A DNA stretch of 64,000 nt from contig NZ_JAIUCY010000009.1 of NCBI RefSeq assembly GCF_020179755.1, forward strand, positions 1 through 64,000, in the 5' to 3' direction. The notes beneath the pieces were generated by a model. The model had not been told where the DNA came from, searched no databases, and saw only the letters and a program-made list of their open reading frames with translations. The stretch is from Herbaspirillum sp. alder98 (GTDB lineage: Bacteria > Pseudomonadota > Gammaproteobacteria > Burkholderiales > Burkholderiaceae_D). Of the stretch, positions 36,062 through 44,506 are shown in pieces (position 1 is the first letter of the stretch; each line of letters starts with the position of its first letter). The position numbers and the translations under genes were made by a program.

Positions 36062-36197
36062 CTTCTTGATTTTGTATCCCCGTAATCACCCACGGCGCTA
36101 TTAACTCACGAATTAAAAATCAAGGCCATGTTGACAACCGGAAACGTAACTGACCAACAACGATGTCATGCCGGCGTCATGTCCGTTGATTAGCGGC

Positions 36198-36213
36198 GTC
36201 GCACAATTGCGAC
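36198..36213. promoter_or_regulatory. Inverted repeat between the c-di-GMP genes
   Basis: GTCGCA-CAAT-TGCGAC has perfect 6-base arms and lies in the 247-bp divergent region, 96 bases before the EAL gene. It could be an operator or a short hairpin; no known consensus was recognised. Confidence 0.35.
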
Positions 36214-36308
36214 ATTGCGCATGGCGCGCTAAGGTAAGCTTCGATATCGAGGAGAGACAGGCATCGTCCCGAATCCGTATTGATACCCGAAAGCCCGGCG
36301 AGAGATTT

Positions 36309-38087
36309 ATGATTGAAGGTGATATTTTTTCCACCATGACCGAGGCGCGACGCCTCGAAACGCTAAATTCCTATTGTTTGCTGGATACGCCGCCCGATCC
36401 ACTTTGCGATCTGGTCACCGGACTGGCGATCAACCTGTTTGCAGCCGATATCGCGTTGATATCGCTGGTCGACAAGGAGCGCCAGTGGTTCAAGTCGGCC
36501 AAAGGACTGGCCGCCAGACAGACTCCACGTTCGGATTCGTTTTGCGCCCACGCCATCGTGCAGGACAAGACGATGGTGGTGCTCGACGCGTGCGCCGACG
36601 AACGCTTTCGCCACAATGCGCTGGTCACCGGTGAACCTGGCATCCGCTTTTACGCCGGTGCGCCGCTCATCACGTCCGAGGGCGCCCGTCTCGGCACCTT
36701 GTGCGTCATCGGCAAGACAACCCGCGACGCATTCACGGCCGACCAGGCAAGCAAGCTCGAACAGTTGGCCAGCATCGTCATGGCGCGCCTGGAGTTGCTG
36801 CGCTCGTCCGACTACCTGGACAAGCTGACGGCCCTGCCGAATCGCAGCAGGTTGATCGAAGACCTCCGCTGCTCGCCCGCGATGGCCCACCGACACGACA
36901 ATCCGGTCACGACGGTGGCGGTGGATGTCTGCGACCGGACTTACCTGTTCGACATGGTCAAGGCACTGGGGTGGGATTACGCCGAGGGCTTTCTGGTCGC
37001 CGCCATGCAGCGCTTGCGCGATTGCGCCCCGCCCGTGGTGCTGTACCGGATCGGCACCACCACATTTGCCTATGTGGCGCATGGCGAAGCCGCGCAGATT
37101 CAGGCTCAGGTCGACCATATCTCGCACTGCTTCAATGACGCCGTCGATCACCAGGGGATTCCGCACCGCCTTGAAATCGCCATCGGCATTGTGGCAACCA
37201 GCCAGTGTTCGGACACCGAAGACCTGGTTCGCGCGCTGATGACGGCCACCGACCTGGCGCGAGAAAATGGCACGACGCAGCGAGTTTTCGAGAAATCGCA
37301 GGGCGAGCGGCAGAAGTATTCGTTCGAGCTGCTGTCGGCCTTGCCCGGCGCGCTCGCCGCCGAGGGCGAACTGTCGCTGCATTACCAGCCGAAGATATCG
37401 CTGCTGACCGGTCGCTGCACCGGGGTCGAAGCACTTATCCGCTGGCGCCACCCGATTCACGGCGATGTGTCGCCGGCGCTCTTCATTCCCCTGACCGAAA
37501 AGACGGCCCTGATCCGCCACGTGACCTGCTGGGCCTTGCGCGAAGGCATCCGGCAGGCCGCAGCGTGGGTGCAGCGGGGTCGCCCGGTACGGGTCGCCAT
37601 CAATGTCTCGGCGCGCGACTTCGAAAACGATGATCTTATAAATCACCTCAGGACCTTGCTGGCGCAGCACCGGATACCGGCCGGCCTGATCGAGATCGAA
37701 TTTACGGAAAGCGCCATCAGCAAGGATCCTCAGAACCTGCGCGAAAAGATCCTCGAGATCAAGAAGCTCGGGGTAGAAGTCGCCATTGACGACTTCGGTT
37801 CCGGCTTTAGCAACCTGTCCTATCTGAAGCAGATACCGGCCGACTATATGAAGATCGACCAATCCTTCATCAGGAACCTCGAAACCGACCATGCCGACCA
37901 GATGATCGTGCCGTCCATCATCAACCTTGGTCAAAAACTCGGATTCACCATCATCGCAGAAGGTATCGAGACCGAGAGGACCTGCAAGCTCCTGAAGCAC
38001 CTCGGATGCGACCAGGGCCAAGGGTACGCCATCGCCCGCCCGATGACAGCGCAGGACTTCGACACCTGGCTGGATCGCAACGGCTGA
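36309..38087 (+). CDS. GAF - degenerate GGDEF - EAL c-di-GMP phosphodiesterase
   Basis: The product has 592 residues from the ATG at 36309. The GAF domain spans about residues 20-165 (K-G-L-A-A-R-Q-T-P-R-S-D-S-F-C-A-H-A-I, R-F-Y-A-G-A-P-L). A GGDEF-like domain spans about 170-315, where the catalytic motif is replaced by G-T-T-T-F, so it should not make c-di-GMP. The EAL domain (about 335-590) looks active: V-E-A-L-I-R-W, E-F-T-E-S, D-D-F-G-S-G-F-S and K-I-D-Q-S-F-I are all present. No membrane segments are seen. It probably degrades c-di-GMP under control of the GAF ligand and counteracts the divergent cyclase. Confidence 0.9.
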   Translation: MIEGDIFSTMTEARRLETLNSYCLLDTPPDPLCDLVTGLAINLFAADIALISLVDKERQWFKSAKGLAARQTPRSDSFCAHAIVQDKTMVVLDACADERFRHNALVTGEPGIRFYAGAPLITSEGARLGTLCVIGKTTRDAFTADQASKLEQLASIVMARLELLRSSDYLDKLTALPNRSRLIEDLRCSPAMAHRHDNPVTTVAVDVCDRTYLFDMVKALGWDYAEGFLVAAMQRLRDCAPPVVLYRIGTTTFAYVAHGEAAQIQAQVDHISHCFNDAVDHQGIPHRLEIAIGIVATSQCSDTEDLVRALMTATDLARENGTTQRVFEKSQGERQKYSFELLSALPGALAAEGELSLHYQPKISLLTGRCTGVEALIRWRHPIHGDVSPALFIPLTEKTALIRHVTCWALREGIRQAAAWVQRGRPVRVAINVSARDFENDDLINHLRTLLAQHRIPAGLIEIEFTESAISKDPQNLREKILEIKKLGVEVAIDDFGSGFSNLSYLKQIPADYMKIDQSFIRNLETDHADQMIVPSIINLGQKLGFTIIAEGIETERTCKLLKHLGCDQGQGYAIARPMTAQDFDTWLDRNG

Positions 38088-38135
38088 GCCGCAGCGCCGC
38101 CGGCACCGCGCCAGGGTTCGCCGCGGCCATTGGCG

Positions 38136-38885
38136 TTACACCTGGGCCATGCCGCCGTCGACGAACAGCTCGATGCCGTTGACGAAGCTGGCAGCGTCGG
38201 AGGCCAGGAACGCCACCGCACGACCGATCTCTTGCGGCTCGCCCAGACGACCCAGCGGCACCTGCGCGGCCAGGAAGTCATACAGGCCCTGGCGATGTTC
38301 GTCCGGCACCAGCCCCCCCAGGCCGGGCGTGCGCACCGGGCCGGGGCTGACCACGTTGACGCGAATGGCGCGCTCCTTCAGGTCGAGGGCCCATGAGCGG
38401 GCGAAGTTGCGCACGGCGGCCTTGCTGGCGCTGTAGACGCTGAAGTTGGCAGTGCCCTGGATCGACACGGTCGAGGCGGTCAGGATCACCGAGGCGCCAT
38501 CCACCAACAGCGGCAGGGCCTTTTGCACGGTGAACAACACGCCGCGCACATTGGTGTCGAAGATGCGGTCGAAGTGCTCTTCGGTGATCGCGCCCAGCGG
38601 CATCATGTCGCCACCGCCGGCGTTGGCAAACAGGATGTCGAGACGACCGGCGCTCTTGGCGATCTGGCCGTACACGGCATCGAGCTCGGCCAGCACCGAG
38701 GCGTCGGCACGGATGCCGGTCGCGGCCGGGCCGATGGCGGCGACGGCGGCGTCCAGTTCGGCCTGGCGGCGGCCGGTGATGAAGACTTGTGCGCCCTGCG
38801 CCACCAGTTCCTGCGCGGTTGCCAGGCCAATGCCTGTAGTGCCGCCGGTTACCAGTGCGATCTTGCCGTTGAGTTGCTTGTTCAT
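38136..38885 (-). CDS. Short-chain dehydrogenase/reductase
   Basis: The product has 249 residues. The start at 38885 is set by AAGGAG six bases upstream. Motifs are T-G-G-T-T-G-I-G near residue 13, N-A-G-G-G and catalytic Y-S-A-S-K. The C-terminal [16 protein letters not shown] is typical of classical SDRs. It is an NAD(P)-dependent oxidoreductase of unknown substrate. The divergent LysR gene at 39067 is its likely regulator. Confidence 0.92.
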   Translation of the reverse strand: MNKQLNGKIALVTGGTTGIGLATAQELVAQGAQVFITGRRQAELDAAVAAIGPAATGIRADASVLAELDAVYGQIAKSAGRLDILFANAGGGDMMPLGAITEEHFDRIFDTNVRGVLFTVQKALPLLVDGASVILTASTVSIQGTANFSVYSASKAAVRNFARSWALDLKERAIRVNVVSPGPVRTPGLGGLVPDEHRQGLYDFLAAQVPLGRLGEPQEIGRAVAFLASDAASFVNGIELFVDGGMAQV

Positions 38886-39066
38886 GATTGACTCCTTCAA
38901 ATGAGATAAGGGGAATTTCCTGCCCGCCGTCTGCGCCGGTTTGCGCTGACTTGTGTGCCTGGCATGGAACGAACTTTATGCCTTGATCATTTTTCGAAAA
39001 AGTAGCTAAAATCGAAATTACTATCCATGTAGATGGATAATCGACTTATTCGATGGAGGCCATTGC

Positions 39067-39972
39067 ATGGATCAGTTACAGGCAATCCGGGGTTTTGCGC
39101 GGGTGGTGGAGGCCGGCAATTTCACGCGGGCGGCGGATTCGCTGGAGATGCCCAACGCCACGCTGAGCAAACTGGTGCAGGACCTGGAGGCCCATCTCGG
39201 CGTGCGCCTGCTGCAGCGGACCACGCGTCGGGTGACGGTCACGCCGGAGGGGCGCGACTACTATGACAAGGCCATGCGCCTGCTGCGCGACCTGGAAGAT
39301 ATCGATAGCTCGTTCAATCTCGCCCATGGCAAGCCACGCGGCCATCTGCGCATCGACGTCGGTGGCTCGACCGCCAGCGCCGTGCTGATCCCGGCCTTGC
39401 CCGACTTCGTTGCGCGCTTCCCGGATATCCGGCTCGACCTGGGGGTGTCGGACCGTTCGGTCGACCTGATCGGCGACAACGTCGATTGCGTCGTCCGTGG
39501 CGGACCGCTGAACAATTCGTCGCTGGTGGCGCGCCATCTCGGGCAAGCCACGATGGTGACCTGCGCCACGCCGGGCTACTTGAAGGCGTTTGGCGTGCCG
39601 GCCTATCCCGAGGAGCTCAAGAACGGCCACCGTCTGGTCAGTTATGTGTCGGCACAGAACGGTCGGGCGGTGCCGTTCCGCTTCGAGCACAAGGGTGAAA
39701 AGAGCGAGATCAAGATCGAGCAACGCATGGGCGTCAATGAAAGCAATGCCCACCTGGCGGCGGCACTGGCAGGGCTGGGCATCATCCAGACCTTTCGCTA
39801 TGCGGCCGGCCCGGCGCTGGCAGAGGGATCACTGGTGGAGATCCTCCAGAAATGGCGGCCAGCGCCCTACCCGTTCCATGTGGTGTACCCGCAGAACCGC
39901 CATGTCACGCATCGCCTGCGGGTATTCATCGACTGGCTGGTCGAGAGCTTTCCGGCACGCGTGGGCGCCTGA
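39067..39972 (+). CDS. LysR-type transcriptional regulator
   Basis: The product has 301 residues with an N-terminal winged helix-turn-helix (residues 1-60: M-D-Q-L-Q-A-I-R-G-F-A-R-V-V-E-A-G-N-F-T-R-A-A). A substrate-binding domain of the CrgA/DsdC-like type follows. It is divergent from the SDR gene with 181 bases between, the classic arrangement in which a LysR protein controls both itself and its neighbour in response to the enzyme's substrate. Confidence 0.92.
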   Translation: MDQLQAIRGFARVVEAGNFTRAADSLEMPNATLSKLVQDLEAHLGVRLLQRTTRRVTVTPEGRDYYDKAMRLLRDLEDIDSSFNLAHGKPRGHLRIDVGGSTASAVLIPALPDFVARFPDIRLDLGVSDRSVDLIGDNVDCVVRGGPLNNSSLVARHLGQATMVTCATPGYLKAFGVPAYPEELKNGHRLVSYVSAQNGRAVPFRFEHKGEKSEIKIEQRMGVNESNAHLAAALAGLGIIQTFRYAAGPALAEGSLVEILQKWRPAPYPFHVVYPQNRHVTHRLRVFIDWLVESFPARVGA

Positions 39973-39995
39973 TCCCGGCGCCGCCGGCGTCAGTG

Positions 39996-41225
39996 TTACT
40001 CAGCCACCTGCGGCTTGTTGAAGGCGACCACGGGAGCGGGGTGCTTCAGGTGAAACAGCAGCTTGCGGACCATGGCGATGACCACCAGGCCGACGATGAC
40101 GTAGAACACGGCCAGCGGCGTGAGGCTGGTGATCGAGACGAAACCGGCCAGCCCCATCATGGCCGACGACACCATCACCAGGGCGAAACCGAGGATGGCG
40201 CTGGTCAGGCCTGCGATGTGCGGGAAGATGGAGTTGCCCTTGGCCATCAGCGTGGGGTACATGGCGCCGGCGCAGAAACCCATGAACAGCACCGGTGCAG
40301 TCAGCGTCCAGATCTGCAAGCCGACCGTCAGCGCCAGCAGCAGCATCACCACGGCGGCTGCGGTCATGGCATAGGCGCCGATGCGCAATCGCTGCTCGGG
40401 CGTGGGCAGGCGCGGATGGTGGATGCGGTTAGAAATACCGCCGAGGAAGTACATCAGGCCGATCGCCAGCGCCTGGTAGCCGAAATAGGTCGGCGGCTTG
40501 TGCAGCGTGCTCTGCACCATGAAAGGACCGACGATGTTGAACACCAGCAGGATCGCATAGCACAGGCCCTGCGCCAGGAAACAGCTCTGGAATACCGGAC
40601 TGGCGAGCACCAGGCGCGCATTGCGCAACAGCGTGCGCGGGTTGAGGTGCACCGGCTGCTTGAGGGTCTCGCGATAGCGCCACAGCAGCGCCCACATCAG
40701 CAACGAATAGAGCAGCAGGAAGGTCAGGCACGAGCGCCAGCCGAATGCGGTCTGCAGGTGGGCGCCGATGACGGGGGCCAGGATCGGCCCCAGCCCCCAG
40801 GCGATCGACATGTAGGTAAAGGCATGCATCAGCGCCATGCCCGAGAACGAATCGGTGATGATGGCCTTGGCCAGCAAATTGGTGGTGGCGATGCCGAAGC
40901 CTTGCAGGCAGCGGGCCAGCACGAAGGTTTCAAGATCGGACGCGGTCAGCGTCAGCACGCAACCCAGCGTGAACATCAACATGCCGAGCGCCAGGATGGG
41001 CTTGCGACCATAGGCATCGGCCAGCGGACCAAATACCAGTTGCCCCACCGCGTAGGCGGCCATGTAGCCGGTCACGGTCCATTGGATCGCATGCGGGGTC
41101 GATGCGAAGTATTGCGCCATGGCTGGCAGGGCCGGCACGTAGATATCAATGGCCATCTGCCCGGCAGAGGCGAAAGCGCAGATGAGGAACAGCAGAAAAC
41201 GGGGATGGTTGGCGGCGATGGTCAT
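39996..41225 (-). CDS. MFS drug exporter, Bcr/CflA type
   Basis: The product has 409 residues with 12 predicted membrane helices. The start at 41225 places TM1 directly at the N-terminus (F-L-L-F-L-I-C-A-F-A-S-A-G-Q-M-A-I-D-I-Y-V-P-A-L-P). The D-I-Y-V-P-A-L-P motif is characteristic of Bcr/CflA efflux proteins, and motif A appears as G-P-L-A-D-A-Y-G-R-K-P. It exports a toxic or drug-like small molecule by proton antiport. It converges with the LysR gene and stands alone. Confidence 0.9.
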   Translation of the reverse strand: MTIAANHPRFLLFLICAFASAGQMAIDIYVPALPAMAQYFASTPHAIQWTVTGYMAAYAVGQLVFGPLADAYGRKPILALGMLMFTLGCVLTLTASDLETFVLARCLQGFGIATTNLLAKAIITDSFSGMALMHAFTYMSIAWGLGPILAPVIGAHLQTAFGWRSCLTFLLLYSLLMWALLWRYRETLKQPVHLNPRTLLRNARLVLASPVFQSCFLAQGLCYAILLVFNIVGPFMVQSTLHKPPTYFGYQALAIGLMYFLGGISNRIHHPRLPTPEQRLRIGAYAMTAAAVVMLLLALTVGLQIWTLTAPVLFMGFCAGAMYPTLMAKGNSIFPHIAGLTSAILGFALVMVSSAMMGLAGFVSITSLTPLAVFYVIVGLVVIAMVRKLLFHLKHPAPVVAFNKPQVAE

Positions 41226-41465
41226 GACGGGTCGGATGCGGGGCGCAGCCCCGGTACAGCGCCAGGGAAATGGCGAAACCCCGTATTTTGACGGTTTGCG
41301 ACGATGTTTGCCGAAGGCCGCCCGATTTGCCATCGACTGCGCCGAAACGTTCGTCCTTTCGCCAGCTAGGGTGACGGGTGCCGCAGCGCAGTGGCTGCAG
41401 CCGCCCGGGCATTCAGGCATCACCGTACACCGCGCCCGCACACTGGCGCCGGCAAGCCTGATCGG

Positions 41466-43742
41466 TCAGTGACGCGTGTCCTGCCTGCGAAGGAACCGGA
41501 CACGCTCTCGATCCAGACACTCCGTGGATAGATGAACCTCTTGCTCGGCATCACGCTGCAACTGGTTGCGCACCGCCGCCCGCTGCTGCGGTTGCGTAAT
41601 ATGGTCAGCCGCCTGGGTCAATTGCAATCTCAGCGATTCGAACAGTGGATTGTTGAGCCGGTTATCCTGGAACGAGACCGCGCGCAGTCCATCGGCACGG
41701 ATGTGATAGACCCGATAGTTCTGCAACCCGGCGCGCTGTGCTGCCTCTTGCGCGGCTTCGACGGTGTTGAAGGTGCGCAGCATGTCGCCTTCGATCATCT
41801 GCGCGACTCCACCCGAATTCCGGTTCAATTCAAGACCGGCCACCGTGCGCGACAAACGCATGCCGCCGAACGACTGGAAGCCATAGAGATCCCGGAAGTC
41901 GTAGCGCTCCCTGAAACCAAGCACATTGATCTGTGCCGACGTCACCGGATCCAGACGCTGCGCCGGATCCATTTCTGCAGATGCCTCCGCCCGAGACGGT
42001 TCTTCGGGCGACGGCCGGGCGGCAGGATTGCTGAGATCAAGCGGTTCATTCGCCGCCCCGTCGGCGCCCTCGCGCGGGGCAATATCGGCCCGCGGCGCGG
42101 CGAGCCCCCCCTGGGGTTCGCGATAACGATGCAGCGTACGGTCTCGACTCAGATCAAGTGGCTGGTCTTGCCATGGATGGTCGATGTGCAGTCCGTTCCT
42201 GCGATACGCCTCACCTGCCAGTGAGCGGGTCCGCTGGTCCGGCATACCCGGCCGGCCTGCACCTTCCGGCAGTCGGGGGGCATCAATCGGTCCAAGCGGA
42301 TACCCCACCCGGCCATCCGGCAGGCGCGTTGGCGGCTTGAAGTACACATTGGGCTCAGGCAGCCCCACTTTGCCCAGGCGCCGCCCGGCGCCGTCCAGCA
42401 GGATCATGATCGCCGCCCCCAGGCCGGCGACCCAGGCCTTGGATGCCGCATCGCGACGGTCTTCCAGAAGCCCTTCAGTGCGCGCCGCATAGAGGCCGTA
42501 ACCAGCTTCGACCAGCTGCGTGGCTGCACTCCCCATGATGTCATTGAAGGCGCGCAGGGCTTGCAGCATCTCTTGCTTGCCGATATCCGAATTGGACCGC
42601 ACCAGGCGCGATACGTCGTCCAGCGAAGCATCCCTTGAACGCCTCGCCATGTCGGCGAAAAGCTTGCCCGTGACGGGCTTGGGCCGCATCGCTATGCGCT
42701 CGTCGTAGCCGCCGGTGGCGATATCGCCCAACCACTTATCAACCCCTTGATAGGTAACGCCATCCTGCTGGTTATAGATCGAGAAACCGCGCAGGATTTC
42801 GTCGCGCCCCGCATCGGTGCGCGCCAGGTCGGCAATGCCTTGGCGCATTTCAGCCACGCCGGCGTACTCGCGCACGGGCTTGGCGCCATGCGGGGTCAAC
42901 AGCACCACCCGGCCATCGGCGGCCTGCAGCCAGGTCATATCCTTGGAGGGGTAGCTGTTGATGTCGAATGCATACGCACGCCAGGTCGGACTGGCGGCTT
43001 CGCTATATCCCGCCGCCTGCGCCAGCAGCGTACGGGCCTGGCTCGACAGGCCACTGTCTTGCGAATGTTCCAACGCCAGCGCTTCGTAATGCAACGCCAC
43101 GGCGTTCTCGTTGCGCTGCCAGTATTGCACCAGCTTGCTGCGATAGGCCGACTGGAAATCGTTGCCTCGAATGGCTGCCTTCACATCGCTCGACAGCAGG
43201 CGCACTTCGTTGCTGCTATCGAAACACGCCGCTGCGGCGCCGTCGCGATACACCCCGCTATTGGCATTGAGCCCGTTCGGGTCTTCGCCGAAATCGGCCG
43301 GAAAGTTCTGTAGCTGGAGGTCGGTCAGGCTGATCGACAGCAGCGGCTTGCCGATGTGTTGCCAACCGTTGTAACTGCGCGAACTGCTGGCTGCGCCCGC
43401 GAAGCTGTTGAGCCAGGTGTGATCGGCATCGACCTCGACGCCATAGTCATTGCGCAAGCGCGCCTCGATGGCTTGCCGGGCCTCCTGCCGCAGATCGGGA
43501 TAGTCGTCCTTCAAGCGCTGCCTGAGCTGCGACAGCATGTCTGGCGACGTGGCAGGCGTGGCGTCGGCGACTACGCCATCTGCGCCGTAGAGCGAGGGCA
43601 TTCCGGCAGTCGAGCGCAGGGTGACGACGCTGGCCTCCTGTCCGATGCTGCGCGGGGAGCGCTGGTGGTTGGCTGGAATCATTTCCGGCGCAGAAATGCT
43701 ATTGCCTGGTTGGCAATGCTCGAGTCGATTGAAGATTTTCAT
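41466..43742 (-). CDS. DUF6543 / dermonecrotic-toxin-like large protein, paralogue A
   Basis: The product has 758 residues from the ATG at 43742; a GTG ten codons earlier is possible. There is no Sec or lipoprotein signal; the first ~75 residues are Ser/Pro/Asn-rich. The core (about 75-400) is shared with the gene at 46351, including identical G-E-D-P-N-G-L-N-A-N-S-G-V-Y, N-E-V-R-L-L-S and F-D-I-N-S-Y-P-S-K-D-M. This layout matches large proteins annotated as DUF6543 or dermonecrotic-toxin-like in pseudomonads (recognised from memory). A hydrophobic stretch near 455-470 and a Pro/Arg-rich linker precede a C-terminal domain with Y-R-V-Y-H-I-R-A-D-G-L-R-A-V. A secreted toxin or effector role is inferred only. 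Confidence 0.75.
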   Translation of the reverse strand: MKIFNRLEHCQPGNSISAPEMIPANHQRSPRSIGQEASVVTLRSTAGMPSLYGADGVVADATPATSPDMLSQLRQRLKDDYPDLRQEARQAIEARLRNDYGVEVDADHTWLNSFAGAASSSRSYNGWQHIGKPLLSISLTDLQLQNFPADFGEDPNGLNANSGVYRDGAAAACFDSSNEVRLLSSDVKAAIRGNDFQSAYRSKLVQYWQRNENAVALHYEALALEHSQDSGLSSQARTLLAQAAGYSEAASPTWRAYAFDINSYPSKDMTWLQAADGRVVLLTPHGAKPVREYAGVAEMRQGIADLARTDAGRDEILRGFSIYNQQDGVTYQGVDKWLGDIATGGYDERIAMRPKPVTGKLFADMARRSRDASLDDVSRLVRSNSDIGKQEMLQALRAFNDIMGSAATQLVEAGYGLYAARTEGLLEDRRDAASKAWVAGLGAAIMILLDGAGRRLGKVGLPEPNVYFKPPTRLPDGRVGYPLGPIDAPRLPEGAGRPGMPDQRTRSLAGEAYRRNGLHIDHPWQDQPLDLSRDRTLHRYREPQGGLAAPRADIAPREGADGAANEPLDLSNPAARPSPEEPSRAEASAEMDPAQRLDPVTSAQINVLGFRERYDFRDLYGFQSFGGMRLSRTVAGLELNRNSGGVAQMIEGDMLRTFNTVEAAQEAAQRAGLQNYRVYHIRADGLRAVSFQDNRLNNPLFESLRLQLTQAADHITQPQQRAAVRNQLQRDAEQEVHLSTECLDRERVRFLRRQDTRH

Positions 43743-43824
43743 GCGCGTCCATTCCCTCAGATTCCGGTTCACATTTCCGATGCAATGCTTACGCCGTGGC
43801 GCCGAAAATGATCGGTCGGCTACG

Positions 43825-43855
43825 TCGATGCCCTGTCACCACGACAGGGCATCGA
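43825..43855. promoter_or_regulatory. Perfect 13-bp stem-loop
   Basis: TCGATGCCCTGTC-ACCAC-GACAGGGCATCGA lies in the upstream region of the minus-strand effector-like gene. No U-run follows on either strand, so it is more likely an operator or a leader-RNA structure than a terminator. Confidence 0.55.
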
Positions 43856-43928
43856 TTCTGTTGTCACACGGGAGGTGAATGGATCTTCAGGGCATGGAAT
43901 GCAGGCACTTATTCAAAAGCTTTGAGAA

Positions 43929-43949
43929 AGCACCGCCGCCTGCGGTGCT
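43929..43949. promoter_or_regulatory. Perfect 8-bp stem-loop
   Basis: AGCACCGC-CGCCT-GCGGTGCT lies 125 bases before the cheY start. On the minus strand it is followed by TTTCTC, so it could weakly terminate leftward transcription. Confidence 0.4.
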
Positions 43950-44073
43950 CACGCAGTCATACCAACGTATGATTTTTCTTGGTCGCAGTGGCTTGTATGC
44001 TTCTTCCCATTCCGACGGCAAGACTGCGGGCGCGTCCGTGGTTTAGCGCTCGATCAAGAAAGGATCCGACATC

Positions 44074-44484
44074 ATGCCAGCCTCCGAAACCCACTTTCTC
44101 ATCGTCGACGACTTCGCCCCCATGCGGCGCATCGTGGCAGGCCTGCTCAAGGAATTGGGCTACTCGCGCCAGACCGAAGCCGACGACGGCGCATCAGCGT
44201 GGAAGATCCTGGAGAGCGGCACGAGCAACGTGGAGTTCGTCGTCACCGACTGGAACATGCCCGTCATGGATGGCATCGAGCTGCTTCGGAAAATTCGGGC
44301 GAATCCGGCCATGCGGCACCTGCCGGTACTGATCGTCACCGCCGAGACCCGCAAGGAAAACATCATGCTGGCTGCCCAGTGCGGCGCCGATGGCTATATC
44401 GTCAAGCCCTTCAACACCGGCACCCTGGAACGCAAGATACGGCACATCATGGGACGCCGGACGCCCTTGCTGAGCGCGGCCTGA
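44074..44484 (+). CDS. CheY-like single-domain response regulator
   Basis: The product has 136 residues, a receiver domain only. The acidic pocket D12-D13, phosphoacceptor D59 (V-V-T-D-W-N-M-P), T89 and K111 (V-K-P-F) align with CheY D12-D13, D57, T87 and K109. The W-N-M-P motif after the phosphoacceptor is the same as in flagellar-switch CheY proteins. GAAAGGA lies about 8 bases before the ATG. There is no kinase or chemotaxis operon beside it; it stands alone between two divergent accessory genes and must be phosphorylated by a distant CheA or another kinase. Confidence 0.93.
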   Translation: MPASETHFLIVDDFAPMRRIVAGLLKELGYSRQTEADDGASAWKILESGTSNVEFVVTDWNMPVMDGIELLRKIRANPAMRHLPVLIVTAETRKENIMLAAQCGADGYIVKPFNTGTLERKIRHIMGRRTPLLSAA

Positions 44485-44506
44485 TCGCGGTGACCAAGGC
44501 TGTGCG

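Larger units (their letters stand above)
43743..44073. other. 331-bp non-coding gap between divergent effector-like and cheY genes
   Basis: No convincing gene is present. The gap holds two strong inverted repeats (43825-43855 and 43929-43949) and should contain the promoters of both flanking genes. No PIP-box or hrp-box pattern was found by eye. Confidence 0.6.

Noticed and set aside
36363-38021. A 552-codon minus-strand frame opposite the GAF-EAL gene
   Set aside because: The plus-strand product has intact EAL motifs; the opposite frame shows no recognisable domain.
39852-41291. A 479-codon plus-strand frame opposite the MFS exporter
   Set aside because: It overlaps the end of the LysR gene and mirrors the exporter; its Gln/His/Arg-rich composition is that of an antisense frame.
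43743-44073. Type III regulon promoters (PIP box TTCG-N16-TTCG or hrp box GGAACC-N15/16-CCAC) upstream of the toxin-like genes
   Set aside because: No pair with the right spacing was found here or upstream of 46147 and 48753 on reading both strands.
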